The notes: generated by a model not told the origin, from the letters alone. 44,435 bases of DNA from Bacillus carboniphilus (GCF_039522365.1 NZ_BAAADJ010000054.1:1-44435), one strand, 5' to 3'. Numbered from the stretch's first letter, positions 16,684-24,854 are shown. A program made the numbers and translations.

Positions 16684-16761
16684 TGAGACCACCTCACCAA
16701 AGGGAAGTTGTAAACCTTTTAATCCTATTATACGCAAAGGAGTAGATTAGTTGATTGTTAT

Positions 16762-16778
16762 TGTAAGAAAATCTAACA
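16762..16778. promoter_or_regulatory. TnrA/GlnR box 1 (perfect)
   Basis: TGTAAGAAAATCTAACA fits every position of the consensus TGTNANAWWWTMTNACA. Confidence 0.85.
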
Positions 16779-16815
16779 AAGTAATTTCATATAATTAAAG
16801 GTATAGATTTTTTTG

Positions 16816-16868
16816 TGTTATAAAACCTAACACAAATATAGAAATCTAGTCTTCTCCACCTCTATAAT
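16816..16868 (+). promoter_or_regulatory. TnrA/GlnR box 2 plus amtB -10
   Basis: TGTTATAAAACCTAACA (16816-16832) has one mismatch to the TnrA consensus. A TATAAT -10 lies at 16863-16868. The box centre is about 50 bases upstream of the expected transcription start, the spacing used for TnrA activation of nrgAB in B. subtilis. No good -35 is present, as expected for an activated promoter. Confidence 0.8.
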
Positions 16869-16904
16869 GAAAACACATTCAAAAACCATGGAGGAGGATA
16901 CAAA

Positions 16905-18194
16905 ATGAATGCTACTGTATTGATGGATAATTTGTGGGTCATTATTGGTACAATATTAGTCTTTTTTATGCTCGGTGGGTTCATATTACTGGAAGCAGGG
17001 TCTACTCGCATGAAAAATGCAGGTCATATTGCTGGGAAAACAATCTTTACCGCTGGAATTGGAGCCATTGTTTTCTGGGCTGTCGGATATGGGTTTATTT
17101 ATGGAGAAGGTAATGCTTTTATTGGTTTATCTAGTTTCTTTTATGGAGATGCCTCTACGGTGGAGGAAGGATTGACCCCAGCGGTAGACTTTATGTTCCA
17201 AATGATGTTTGCACTAGTTTCCTTAACGATAGCGTTTGGTGGCTTTGCAGAACGTGCGAAATTATCAGCTTATGTCATATTTGCGATATTATTTTCAGCT
17301 TTTGTATACCCTGTCGTAGCTCATTGGATATGGGGTGGTGGATGGTTAAGTGAACATGGAAAGCAGGATTTCGCTGGTTCTACAGTGGTCCATCTAACAG
17401 GTGCTATGGCTGCTCTAGCTGCAACCATGATTTTAAAACCCCGTATTGGAAAATTTAACAAGGATGGCTCATCTAATAACTTGGCCGGTCATAACCAAGT
17501 GTTCACAGCATTAGGGGTGCTTGTTTTATGGGTAGGTTGGTTTGGGTTTAATGCAGGTAGTACATTTGGAGTTGAGGGTGGATTCTTTGGGTTTGTAGCA
17601 CTTAATACACAACTAGCTGCTGCGGCTGGAGCTATTGCAGCTATGTTTATCGCGTGGATCGTGACTCGTAAAGCCGATGTTCCAACGACCTTGAATGGGG
17701 CATTAGCAGGTCTAGTTGCCATTACAGCCTCTTGTGGGTTTGTTGAACCGTGGGCTGCGATTGTGATTGGTCTTGTGGGCGGACTCATCGTTTTCTATAG
17801 TATGAGTTTCTTTGATAAAGCAAAAATTGACGATCCAATATTCGCCTTATCTGTACACGGTGTAGTTGGTATTTGGGGAACTCTTTCTAATGGACTTTTC
17901 GCTGTTCCTGAGCTTTCAACCGATATCGGGTGGGGGCAAGCTGGTTTATTTTACGGTGGAGGTCTAGAGCAATTAGGGGTTCAAACACTAGGTGTTGTGG
18001 CTTCCGGTCTCTATGCATTCGTGGTTTCCTTTATAATCCTAAAAGTTATGGATAAAGTAATGGGCGGAATCCGTGTGACAGAAGAGGAAGAAATTATTGG
18101 ACTCGACTTAAGTGCTCATGGAAGCTATGGCTATCCGGAAAGCATTCCGCCAAGTGGGACAGAGGGGACAGGTTCGCTGTCCCGCATAAGTTGA
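16905..18194 (+). CDS. amtB: AmtB/NrgA ammonium transporter with repeat-encoded C-terminus
   Basis: Membrane channel of 429 residues with eleven predicted helices. Family signatures seen include GGFILLEAGSTRMKNAGHI, the WIWGGGWLS region, DFAGSTVVHLTGAMAALAA and SVHGVVGIWGTLSNG, holding the twin-His pore. It conducts ammonium/ammonia. TnrA boxes upstream predict induction under nitrogen limitation. No glnK/nrgB PII gene follows, unlike the usual operon. Residues 417-429 (SGTEGTGSLSRIS) are read straight through a hairpin repeat, so the cytoplasmic tail has been replaced or extended. That tail is where PII partners often act. GGAGGAGG lies about 7 bases upstream of the ATG. Confidence 0.94.
   Translation: MNATVLMDNLWVIIGTILVFFMLGGFILLEAGSTRMKNAGHIAGKTIFTAGIGAIVFWAVGYGFIYGEGNAFIGLSSFFYGDASTVEEGLTPAVDFMFQMMFALVSLTIAFGGFAERAKLSAYVIFAILFSAFVYPVVAHWIWGGGWLSEHGKQDFAGSTVVHLTGAMAALAATMILKPRIGKFNKDGSSNNLAGHNQVFTALGVLVLWVGWFGFNAGSTFGVEGGFFGFVALNTQLAAAAGAIAAMFIAWIVTRKADVPTTLNGALAGLVAITASCGFVEPWAAIVIGLVGGLIVFYSMSFFDKAKIDDPIFALSVHGVVGIWGTLSNGLFAVPELSTDIGWGQAGLFYGGGLEQLGVQTLGVVASGLYAFVVSFIILKVMDKVMGGIRVTEEEEIIGLDLSAHGSYGYPESIPPSGTEGTGSLSRIS
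18154..18185 (+). repeat. GGGACA hairpin repeat, copy 9 (inside amtB)
   Basis: GTGGGACAGAGGGGACAGG then GCTGTCCCGC. Wholly within the amtB reading frame, 9 bases before its end. Confidence 0.9.
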
Positions 18195-18253
18195 AGGTTT
18201 TAACTAGCATTTTTTTTAGCAGGAAATCTGACTGAAGTGGAGAATATTGGAGG

Positions 18254-18293
18254 GGGTTAGGGAATTTCGATTAGGCCCTAACCCTATTTTTTT
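18254..18293 (+). terminator. amtB terminator
   Basis: GGGTTAGGG (18254-18262) pairs with CCCTAACCC (18276-18284), then a T run. Confidence 0.9.
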
Positions 18294-18315
18294 ATGTGAG
18301 TAAGGAGGTGAGAAA

Positions 18316-18642
18316 ATACTGGAACATCTAATCGAGACAGGAAAAGAGCTAGAAAATGAATTCTACGATAATGGACCTGGCGGAGCTCCTCAATATTATG
18401 ATTCAAATAAGCTGGATATATGGGAAACCCAAGTGGTTCTATATCTTGAAAGTATTCTGAAAGACTCGATTGTCACAGAGAAAGTAAAGCAGGGATATAT
18501 AAGGTTATTGGATTCTGGTAACCATCACGATTACTATCATTACTTAATGAGTGCTTTAAAAGGAATCAGTGAGAAAAAACTATACGAACAAAATAAATAT
18601 TATGAAGACCTTATGAAAGGTAATGAATATGACTGGGAATAA
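18316..18642 (+). CDS. Unknown protein with a non-canonical start codon (ATA or CTG)
   Basis: The frame ending at TAA 18640-18642 is open well upstream of its first ATG/GTG/TTG (GTG 18433). It codes for sensible protein there (LEHLIETGKELENEF, then GPGGAPQYYDSNKLDIWE). A full-strength SD, AAGGAGGTGA, lies at 18302-18311. The only in-frame codons at workable distance are ATA 18316 (7 bases from GGAGG) and CTG 18319 (10 bases). So either a rare start is used, or an original ATG mutated and the gene is failing. The product is about 107-108 residues, acidic, helical and rich in Tyr; I do not recognise a family. Confidence 0.6.
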   Translation: MLEHLIETGKELENEFYDNGPGGAPQYYDSNKLDIWETQVVLYLESILKDSIVTEKVKQGYIRLLDSGNHHDYYHYLMSALKGISEKKLYEQNKYYEDLMKGNEYDWE

Positions 18643-18738
18643 AAAAATGACTCCTCCTCGTGTTATTTCTTTAGCCTACCATCACCACTCTATTGACTTC
18701 TACTACCACATAAATACATCTATTTTGTAATCTGTATT

Positions 18739-18768
18739 GTGGGACAGTAAACCTGTCCCCTTGTCCCT
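18739..18768 (-). repeat. GGGACA hairpin repeat, copy 10 (inverted)
   Basis: GTGGGACAGT then CCTGTCCCC and TTGTCCCT: double arm on the right. Confidence 0.85.
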
Positions 18769-18834
18769 GTAATAAAATTGAAAATCTAATGAATACTATA
18801 GAAGGTAATGAATTTGTATGTTGGGAGGACATGT

Positions 18835-19800
18835 ATGGGTTCTACTGGTGGATTGTTAAAGAACGGGAATAAATCTGCACTCATTGCTGCAGTTGTGAAT
18901 ACGATTATTGCCATTGTGAAAGGTGCCGCATACCTTTTTACTGGGAATGTAGCGATGTTTGCAGAGACGATGCACACTTTAGGAGATGCAGCTAATCAAT
19001 ACTTCGTTTATATTGGGAGTGCCTTAAGTAAAAAAGCCCCCACTGATCGTTATCCAAACGGTTTTGGTCGGTTGGTCAACTTAGTTTTACTTGGAGCCGT
19101 TATTATAGTAGGAATTATGAGTTACGAAACGGTTAAGGAAGGGTATCACCATATTTTACATCCAACGGAATCCTCTGGAGTTTGGATTTCTCTGTCTGTG
19201 TTGGGAGTGGCTGTGATATTAGAGACTTATGTTCTTTATAAAGCGATGAAAGAAGTACTCCATGAAACGAACACAGAAGGGAAAGGGCTCGCTGTTATTG
19301 GGAAAAGTTTTGGGGCATTAAGGAAAGCTTCTCCGGCGACCAAGCTGGTTTTTATGGAGGATTTGGTCGCGACATCTGGTGGAGTAATTGCAATCATTGG
19401 GATTCTTCTTTCATATTACGGTGGTTGGCATGCAGCCGAAGGTATTGCCTCCATCATTATCGGTTTAATGATGTTTTATGTAGTAGGAAGAGTCTTTATG
19501 GATAATGCCAGGGGGGCACTTGGAGAAGCAGATCAAGATTTAGAAGATAAAATTGCAGAGTACATATTTACGAACCCAGAAATTAAGGATATAAAAGCTT
19601 TATTTGCTTTTAAAGAAGGGGAAGAGTTTCATATAGAATCAAAGTTGGAGATTGACCCATTTATATCGGTCAAGGAAGCCATCGTATTGAAGAATAGGAT
19701 TGAGTCTAAAATCCACCAAATTAGAGGTGTGACAGACGTCATTATTGAATTTGACGAAGATGACGGAATTCGGTCTTGGCATGGTCATGGAAATAAATAA
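18835..19800 (+). CDS. Cation diffusion facilitator (CDF) family transporter
   Basis: About 321 residues. Six predicted membrane helices are followed by a cytoplasmic domain of about 100 residues. Helix 2 has FAETMHTLGDAANQYF, where HTLGD replaces the usual HSxxD metal site. Helix 5 has the matching FMEDLVATSGG (E/HxxxD type). RYPNGFGRL corresponds to the YGYxR loop. CDF proteins export divalent cations (Zn, Mn, Fe, Co) in exchange for protons; the E/D-rich site leaves the metal open. I use ATG 18835, with GGGAGG 6 bases upstream. An earlier ATG at 18808 is poorly spaced from its SD. Terminator follows; monocistronic. Confidence 0.88.
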   Translation: MGSTGGLLKNGNKSALIAAVVNTIIAIVKGAAYLFTGNVAMFAETMHTLGDAANQYFVYIGSALSKKAPTDRYPNGFGRLVNLVLLGAVIIVGIMSYETVKEGYHHILHPTESSGVWISLSVLGVAVILETYVLYKAMKEVLHETNTEGKGLAVIGKSFGALRKASPATKLVFMEDLVATSGGVIAIIGILLSYYGGWHAAEGIASIIIGLMMFYVVGRVFMDNARGALGEADQDLEDKIAEYIFTNPEIKDIKALFAFKEGEEFHIESKLEIDPFISVKEAIVLKNRIESKIHQIRGVTDVIIEFDEDDGIRSWHGHGNK

Positions 19801-19804
19801 GAGA

Positions 19805-19857
19805 AAGTTCGACTTCAACACGTTTTTTAAAAGCGTGTACTAGTCGAACTTTTTTTG
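19805..19857 (+). terminator. Terminator of the CDF gene
   Basis: GTTCGACT (19807-19814) pairs with AGTCGAAC (19842-19849), with inner ACACG/CGTGT; T7 follows. Confidence 0.88.
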
Positions 19858-19983
19858 TTTGTTCACCCCCTTTGTAAGAATTGAATAATATGTAATAGCC
19901 CCATACTTCTCCATGCTGCTACACAAATCACCTAATAAAAATTCGTACATTCCCCACCCAATTCATCATATCTTTTAACTAGG

Positions 19984-20583
19984 ATGTCCTTTTGGAGTCT
20001 ATGGAATGGGACAAGAAAACGACCAAAGGAGATGGAAGCACTGAAAGAGAATTTCTTTGCTAACCAGCCGCTGACGTTTAAGAATTTGACGAGTCCTTAT
20101 TTAACGTTTGAGGATGTGTATGATCATATTGTTCAATTTATGAAAAAGGAGCCAATGGGCAATTATAAATTGATGATAGGGACCGACTCTCATGTTTACT
20201 CAAGGGAGACTCTTTTTATCACAGGTATCGTAATTCAGAGAGTTGGAAGAGGAGCATGGGCATGTTATCGAAAACTGACTTATCCAAAACCCATTCAAAA
20301 CCTGCACCAGAAAATCTCCATTGAAACCTCTTTGACCGAACAAGTTGCTTTTTTGTTTAACGATGAAGTCAAAAATGAGTTAATCGACATCGTTCTGCCT
20401 CATGTATACAAGGGAGCAAGCCTAACAATTGAAGGTCACTTGGATATCGGAAAAGGACAACGAAATAAAACAAGAGAGTTCGTATCCGAAATGGTGGCAA
20501 GAATAGAAGCGCATGGGATTGAGGCTAAGATTAAACCAGATTCCCTAGTGGCATCCAGCTATGCAAACCGTTATACAAAGTAA
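19984..20583 (+). CDS. ykuK: YkuK family RNase H-like protein
   Basis: About 199 residues from this ATG. The core block is YKLMIGTDSHVYSRETLFIT, where the GTDSH Asp begins an RNase H-like fold. It continues with KISIETSLTEQVAFLF, IEGHLDIGKGQRNKTR (conserved Asp) and ends SSYANRYTK. This is the DUF458/YkuK family, predicted to be a nuclease or nucleic acid-binding protein, with no confirmed substrate. The start is uncertain: the ATG at 19984 has only a weak SD, and ATG 20032 has an SD that touches it. The stop is followed immediately by an inverted pair of hairpin repeats. Confidence 0.85.
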   Translation: MSFWSLWNGTRKRPKEMEALKENFFANQPLTFKNLTSPYLTFEDVYDHIVQFMKKEPMGNYKLMIGTDSHVYSRETLFITGIVIQRVGRGAWACYRKLTYPKPIQNLHQKISIETSLTEQVAFLFNDEVKNELIDIVLPHVYKGASLTIEGHLDIGKGQRNKTREFVSEMVARIEAHGIEAKIKPDSLVASSYANRYTK

Positions 20584-20652
20584 GTGGGACAGGGGGACAG
20601 GTTCGTTGTCCCGTCGAAGTGACGGGACACTAACCTGTCCCCTCTGTCCCAC
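20584..20652. repeat. GGGACA hairpin repeats 11 and 12, facing pair
   Basis: Copy 11 (20584-20615) starts right after the ykuK TAA; copy 12 (20621-20652) is its inverted partner, separated by 5 bases. Together they form an almost perfect palindrome of 69 bp with GTGGGACAG at one end and CTGTCCCAC at the other. Confidence 0.92.
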
Positions 20653-20742
20653 AATAAATTTAGATGGAACTTTAGACCTAGATGAACGTATAATTAGGTG
20701 GGGTACATATCAGTTTATTTTTTGAATGGAGGATGAGGGAGG

Positions 20743-20946
20743 ATGGCAGACGTTTTTTCACAAATACCTTGGGGTGTAGTTGCTCCATTACTAGCTATCC
20801 AGCTTATTTTAATGACGATCGCCGTGGTCATTTGGCTAAAGACGGAAGAAACAAATGGACCAAAATGGATGTGGCTACTCATTATTTTATTCGCTAATAT
20901 CATTGGGCCAGTTCTGTTCTTTGTAATCGGAAGGAGGCAGGACTAA
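20743..20946 (+). CDS. yxlE: YxlE-like PLDc_N membrane protein
   Basis: Protein of 67 residues with two membrane helices (VVAPLLAIQLILMTIAVVIW and WLLIILFANIIGPVLFFVIG) and a short charged loop, the phospholipase-D nuclease N-terminal type. In B. subtilis, yxlE lies in the sigY operon next to yxlF and yxlG and takes part in controlling SigY. Here the same three-gene order is kept but sigY and yxlC/D are absent upstream. The ABC ATPase gene starts 2 bases after the stop. A GGAGG about 11 bases upstream is the likely SD; the GGGAGG touching the ATG is too close. Confidence 0.8.
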   Translation: MADVFSQIPWGVVAPLLAIQLILMTIAVVIWLKTEETNGPKWMWLLIILFANIIGPVLFFVIGRRQD

Positions 20947-20948
20947 GA

Positions 20949-21851
20949 ATGAGTATCATAACCGTAAAGGATTTGAAAAAGACCTTTGACGGCAAAGAGG
21001 TTGTCAAAGGTCTTTCTTTTGAACTCGCTCCGCAAAAATGTGTGGCACTTTTAGGGCCGAATGGAGCAGGGAAAACGACGACACTGAGGATGTTATCAGG
21101 TCTGTTTCGTCCTTCTAATGGATCGATATCTTTTGGAGGGGAAAATGAAGACCCGCGTAAATATATAGGGTATCTACCACAATATCCCGTCTTTCATAAC
21201 TGGATGTCTGGAAAAGAATTTATGATTTATGTAGGTCAATTAGCGGGGCTTTCCAAGAAAGAAGCTAGTGAACGGGCAGAAGTCTTGTTAGAGCGAGTTG
21301 GAATTTTAGAAGCGAAGAACCGAAGAATCGGAAAATACTCGGGTGGAATGAAACAACGTTTAGGAATTGCGCAAGCTATGATTCACCGACCTAAACTCCT
21401 CATGTTAGATGAACCGGTATCCTCTCTTGACCCAATCGGCAGAAGAGAGGTACTCAATCTAATGGAAGAATTAAAGAAGGAAACAACGATTCTTTTTTCA
21501 ACCCATATTTTAAGTGATGCAGAAGAAGTCAGTGATGATCTTTTACTCATGCATCAAGGGGAAATTGTAGAATCAGGTTCTATGGAGGAGCTACGTGCAA
21601 AGCACCAAACTTCCATGATTCATCTCTCTTTTAGCGATGGTCTTGAACAATATGAAGAAAAATTACGTCAGCAACCATGGGTGACTGATATTTTACTAGA
21701 GCGCAACGAATTGCATCTATTAGTTCCAAACATCAATGAAGCAAGGTCAGAAATTCTTCAACTTGCAGCATCTGAAGGTTGGCCAATTAGTAAGTTTGAA
21801 ATCAACCGCACATCCCTAGAAGATCTCTTTATGAAAGTGGTGAATAAATAA
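20949..21851 (+). CDS. yxlF: ABC transporter ATP-binding protein (YxlF-like)
   Basis: Nucleotide-binding subunit of 300 residues with Walker A GPNGAGKTT, signature YSGGMKQRL, Walker B LLMLDEPVSSLDP and the switch His in FSTHILSDAEEV. A C-terminal extension of about 80 residues is typical of the CcmA/export class. It powers the membrane partner encoded next, with which it overlaps by 1 base (TAATG). The three genes from 20743 form one operon. Substrate unknown; B. subtilis YxlFG affects sigma-Y. Confidence 0.9.
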   Translation: MSIITVKDLKKTFDGKEVVKGLSFELAPQKCVALLGPNGAGKTTTLRMLSGLFRPSNGSISFGGENEDPRKYIGYLPQYPVFHNWMSGKEFMIYVGQLAGLSKKEASERAEVLLERVGILEAKNRRIGKYSGGMKQRLGIAQAMIHRPKLLMLDEPVSSLDPIGRREVLNLMEELKKETTILFSTHILSDAEEVSDDLLLMHQGEIVESGSMEELRAKHQTSMIHLSFSDGLEQYEEKLRQQPWVTDILLERNELHLLVPNINEARSEILQLAASEGWPISKFEINRTSLEDLFMKVVNK

Positions 21852-22627
21852 TGCAATGGACCACAATTTTCAAAAAGGAAATGTTAGAGTACTGGAGAAA
21901 TGTAAAGTGGATTTGGGTTCCACTAGTATTTATACTACTGTCCATTATGGACCCGATAACTACATACTATTTACCACAAATTATTGAATCTGTTGGTGGA
22001 ATGCCAGAGGGGGCAACGTTTACCATGCCGGAACTACCACCAGCTGATGCGTTTATGCTTTCTTTATCTCAACTCAGCATGCTAGGAGTAGCGGTCGTTG
22101 TGTTAATGTCAATGGGGTTAATCTCTGGGGAGAGAAAAAGTGGGGTTACTGAATTAGTTCTTGTAAAACCAGTTCGATATTTCAACTATATCTCAGCTAA
22201 ATGGGCAGCGACACTAGTGTTGGTATTGGGCTCATTGATTGTTGGTTTACTTTCAAGCTGGTATTACGTTAATTTACTGTTTGGAAAGTTAACATTCGGT
22301 GAGCTCATCCAAACCATTTGTTTTTATGGCCTATGGATGGCTTTAGTTGTAACGATAAACACGTTCTATAATACCCTTTTCAAAACGCCTGGACTAGTTG
22401 GAGGCTTAACCATTATTACCCTAATGGTAATGGGAATCTTAAACCAAATCTTCAATCATTCCTGGACCTGGTTTCCCAATCAAATCTCATCCTATATCGT
22501 TCAATCCTTACATAGTGGGGAAATTCCAAGTGAGCTTTGGGGAACAAGTATAGTAACAATAACCGTAATCATCGGTCTACTCATCGCATCCTTATTCACC
22601 TTCCGTAACCGAGAAATGGCAAACTAA
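21851..22627 (+). CDS. yxlG: ABC-2 type permease (YxlG-like)
   Basis: Membrane subunit of 258 residues with six predicted helices and a short cytoplasmic start (TIFKKEMLEYWRNVKW). The SGERKSGVTELVLVKPV coupling segment between helices 2 and 3 is typical of ABC-2 exporters. The ATG overlaps the stop of the ATPase gene, so the two are made together. A large outside loop between helices 1 and 2 contains Pro-rich sequence (PEGATFTMPELPPADAF). The TAA stop is followed at once by a hairpin repeat that may act as the terminator, since no other is seen. Confidence 0.88.
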   Translation: MQWTTIFKKEMLEYWRNVKWIWVPLVFILLSIMDPITTYYLPQIIESVGGMPEGATFTMPELPPADAFMLSLSQLSMLGVAVVVLMSMGLISGERKSGVTELVLVKPVRYFNYISAKWAATLVLVLGSLIVGLLSSWYYVNLLFGKLTFGELIQTICFYGLWMALVVTINTFYNTLFKTPGLVGGLTIITLMVMGILNQIFNHSWTWFPNQISSYIVQSLHSGEIPSELWGTSIVTITVIIGLLIASLFTFRNREMAN

Positions 22628-22657
22628 GCGGGACAGGGGGACAGGTTTAATGTCCCA
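22628..22657 (+). repeat. GGGACA hairpin repeat, copy 13
   Basis: GCGGGACAGG, GGGACAGG, then ATGTCCCA; starts at the base after the permease TAA. Confidence 0.9.
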
Positions 22658-22826
22658 ATCATGTCCTTGTAAATATCAAAAACCAATCTTGTGATACTCT
22701 TATGGTACCATCCATGGCATCGCATTTTTTAACCAGGGGAAGGTACCATTTTTAGTGAAAAGATTGCTTTACATCCCTAGAATAGCTACATTTAATCTAC
22801 ATTATGTAAAAACAAGGGGGATATAT

Positions 22827-23840
22827 TTGTTCATTCATAAAAAAGATTTATTGGAAAAAGCCATCGCCGAGTATGGATTTGATGCCTCGACACTATGTAT
22901 CCAGAAAGAACTAAACCCTAACAATTCACATGGAGATATCCATTATCAAATTCGAGTAAATGAACGTCTCTATTCAGCCAGGTTTATAGCCGAACAAAGG
23001 TATGAATCTGAGGCTTTTGTGAAGCTTTCGGGAGAAGTGATAAAGGAGCAGATTCAATTTAGTCAGTACCTTCGTAATTCAGGAATTCCTTTTATGAGGC
23101 ATGTGCCTACCGGCTTTGGGGAAGCTTATGTAGTTCTTAATGAGCTGGATGGTGTGTGGAGGTTTGTACTATTTGAATGGATGCAAGGAACACACATTAC
23201 CTGTTGCACGGTAGAAGTAGCAGAAAGGTTTGGAGCTTTTGCGCGGAATTTACATGATATATCCTCAACATATGAAACGGTAACCTTACCAAAGGAATCA
23301 CACATGAAAGGCTACAACCAATTCTATAAATTACTACAAAATTATGTAGAAGCAACACCACTATCTCCTACTACAATCAACCTATTAAAACAATATTTCC
23401 AACAGATTGAATATCATCTAGATCAAGCTAAAACCGAAACGTATGATTTTATCGTTCAATCTGATTTGAATCCACTCAATATTCTTTGGAACAAGGCGGT
23501 GGAGATTACTGGTGTTGTAGACTTTGAATCTATTACCTATACCGACCGAGTAGAGGGACTGGCCTGGTTAGTAAAATGGTACTCCCGAACAGACGGGGTC
23601 TCCTCTCATAATATGTCGCCTGTTTTAGCGCGAGCAATTCTTCGGGGATATCGAGCGGAGGAACTACTCACAACTAAAGAGCTTAAAAGATTGCCTTCGT
23701 TACTATGGTTAACAGGATGTTTGAATTGGAATTTTACCGCTAGTACCGTAGAGATTTTAAAAAAGAATGACGAGTTCTTACTTGAGGACCATCTGAATAA
23801 GTACATAAAACGAGGTAATACTTTACTATCTCTTCTATAA
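22827..23840 (+). CDS. APH-like phosphotransferase (protein kinase-like fold)
   Basis: About 338 residues. The C-lobe has the catalytic loop IVQSDLNPLNILW (HGDxxxxN form with QSD in place of HGD) and the metal-binding VVDFESI. The LFEWMQGTHI hinge and GAFARNLHDI also fit aminoglycoside/choline kinase-like enzymes. The substrate is unknown; many such chromosomal proteins act on small metabolites rather than antibiotics. I use TTG 22827, with AAGGGGG about 7 bases upstream. The frame is open from GTG 22755, but its SD is 11 bases away and the extra residues look unlike the family. Monocistronic. Confidence 0.78.
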   Translation: MFIHKKDLLEKAIAEYGFDASTLCIQKELNPNNSHGDIHYQIRVNERLYSARFIAEQRYESEAFVKLSGEVIKEQIQFSQYLRNSGIPFMRHVPTGFGEAYVVLNELDGVWRFVLFEWMQGTHITCCTVEVAERFGAFARNLHDISSTYETVTLPKESHMKGYNQFYKLLQNYVEATPLSPTTINLLKQYFQQIEYHLDQAKTETYDFIVQSDLNPLNILWNKAVEITGVVDFESITYTDRVEGLAWLVKWYSRTDGVSSHNMSPVLARAILRGYRAEELLTTKELKRLPSLLWLTGCLNWNFTASTVEILKKNDEFLLEDHLNKYIKRGNTLLSLL

Positions 23841-23958
23841 ACACCTCATTTTGCCAATAACCGTAAATAAGTTTTAAGCACTACATAATTGGTAAAAGTT
23901 ATTAAAGACCCAATACAGTAGGACATGTAAAACCATGTTATTCAAAATGTAGGGAGTT

Positions 23959-24309
23959 TTGGTAGAAATGAAAATTATGACATTTGAGGAACATATTGAT
24001 GACCTAAAATTGAAACGGGGAAAGGATTATTACTTGAACGATCATATTAAAAGTATTGAAGAAATTTCGAAGAATAGTTATATCGTGGAGGTTGTGGGTA
24101 CTGACACATACCTTGTTCAAATTTTTACAAATGATAAAAAAGAAATCTTGAGTACAACTTGTGATTGTAACTATGACAGGGGAGAGTTTTGTAAGCATCA
24201 AATCGCTGCTTTTTTTGCATTAAAAGATAGAAGGAAAAAGAGTTTGGGAAAGACAGGGAGTGTTACAGAAATTAAAAGGGATCGTTCGAGATCGAAAAAA
24301 GAACATTGA
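23959..24309 (+). CDS. Short SWIM zinc finger protein
   Basis: About 116 residues. The SWIM finger is clear: CDCNYDRGEFCKHQIAAFFAL gives CxC...CxH zinc ligands. The preceding part (LKRGKDYYLNDHIKSIEEIS, YIVEVVGTDTYLVQI) is what normally leads into the finger in bacterial SWIM proteins. Those proteins usually continue for several hundred residues, but here the chain stops after a short basic tail (DRSRSKKEH). Either a stand-alone DNA-binding or protein-binding finger, or a truncated relic. Start ambiguous: TTG 23959 (SD very close) or ATG 23968 (SD 11 bases away). A terminator follows. Confidence 0.8.
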   Translation: MVEMKIMTFEEHIDDLKLKRGKDYYLNDHIKSIEEISKNSYIVEVVGTDTYLVQIFTNDKKEILSTTCDCNYDRGEFCKHQIAAFFALKDRRKKSLGKTGSVTEIKRDRSRSKKEH

Positions 24310-24320
24310 AGAGTAAAAAT

Positions 24321-24367
24321 AAGAGGCCGTGGCCAAGGTGATTTAAACTTGGACTAGGACCTCTTTT
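24321..24367 (+). terminator. Terminator after SWIM gene
   Basis: AAGAGG (24321-24326) with CCTCTT (24360-24365) outside and CCAAG/CTTGG inside, then T run. Confidence 0.75.
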
Positions 24368-24385
24368 AGTTAAAAGGTATAACTT

Positions 24386-24691
24386 CTACTGTAATTCTCG
24401 AAACGCACTCTCTACATCATGATATCCATGACGCTCTTCGCCATTAGGTTCGTCGGTTTCAACCGTCCACTCATTTTTGGCAGGTGCTAATCTTCCATCT
24501 TGGTTCTTTTTATAAGGCGCATGAATATGGTAGGTTTTCCCGCCTTTACTAGCCGTATAACCAATGTAATATCGATCGTCTTGCCCCTCTTCCTCAAAAA
24601 TACCAATATCATCAATACCATACTTATTTATGTAGGTTTGGAGAGGTTGTTGTAGTCCGTTGATGATTTCCTCTCGGTTTAAATATTCCAT
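24386..24691 (-). CDS. DUF5634-like small protein
   Basis: About 101 residues, acidic and soluble. MEYLNREEIINGLQ, YGIDDIGIFEEEGQDDRYYI, GKTYHIHAPYKKN and EWTVETDEP are well-ordered blocks that I associate with the DUF5634 family of Bacillus. No function is known. Two ATGs three codons apart (24700 and 24691) are possible; the second has GAAGGG at a normal distance. It converges with the SWIM gene and diverges from the truncated haemoglobin. Confidence 0.7.
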   Translation of the reverse strand: MEYLNREEIINGLQQPLQTYINKYGIDDIGIFEEEGQDDRYYIGYTASKGGKTYHIHAPYKKNQDGRLAPAKNEWTVETDEPNGEERHGYHDVESAFRELQ

Positions 24692-24854
24692 TCTTTTCAT
24701 TCCCTTCCAATTGAGTCACATCCTTAATATGTCTTTCTTTAATTTTTATTAAACCTTGAAATTCATCCTCTTTATCAAAACTGTGATATATCTAACAGTT
24801 TCAAGCGTATGTCTTCGATATAATTCCAAAAAGACGAATGAAGGGGGCAGAGTG

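Noticed and set aside
16905-18194. Frameshift at the end of amtB causing the odd tail
   Set aside because: The reading frame is continuous and the tail is fully explained by a hairpin repeat; no frame change is needed.
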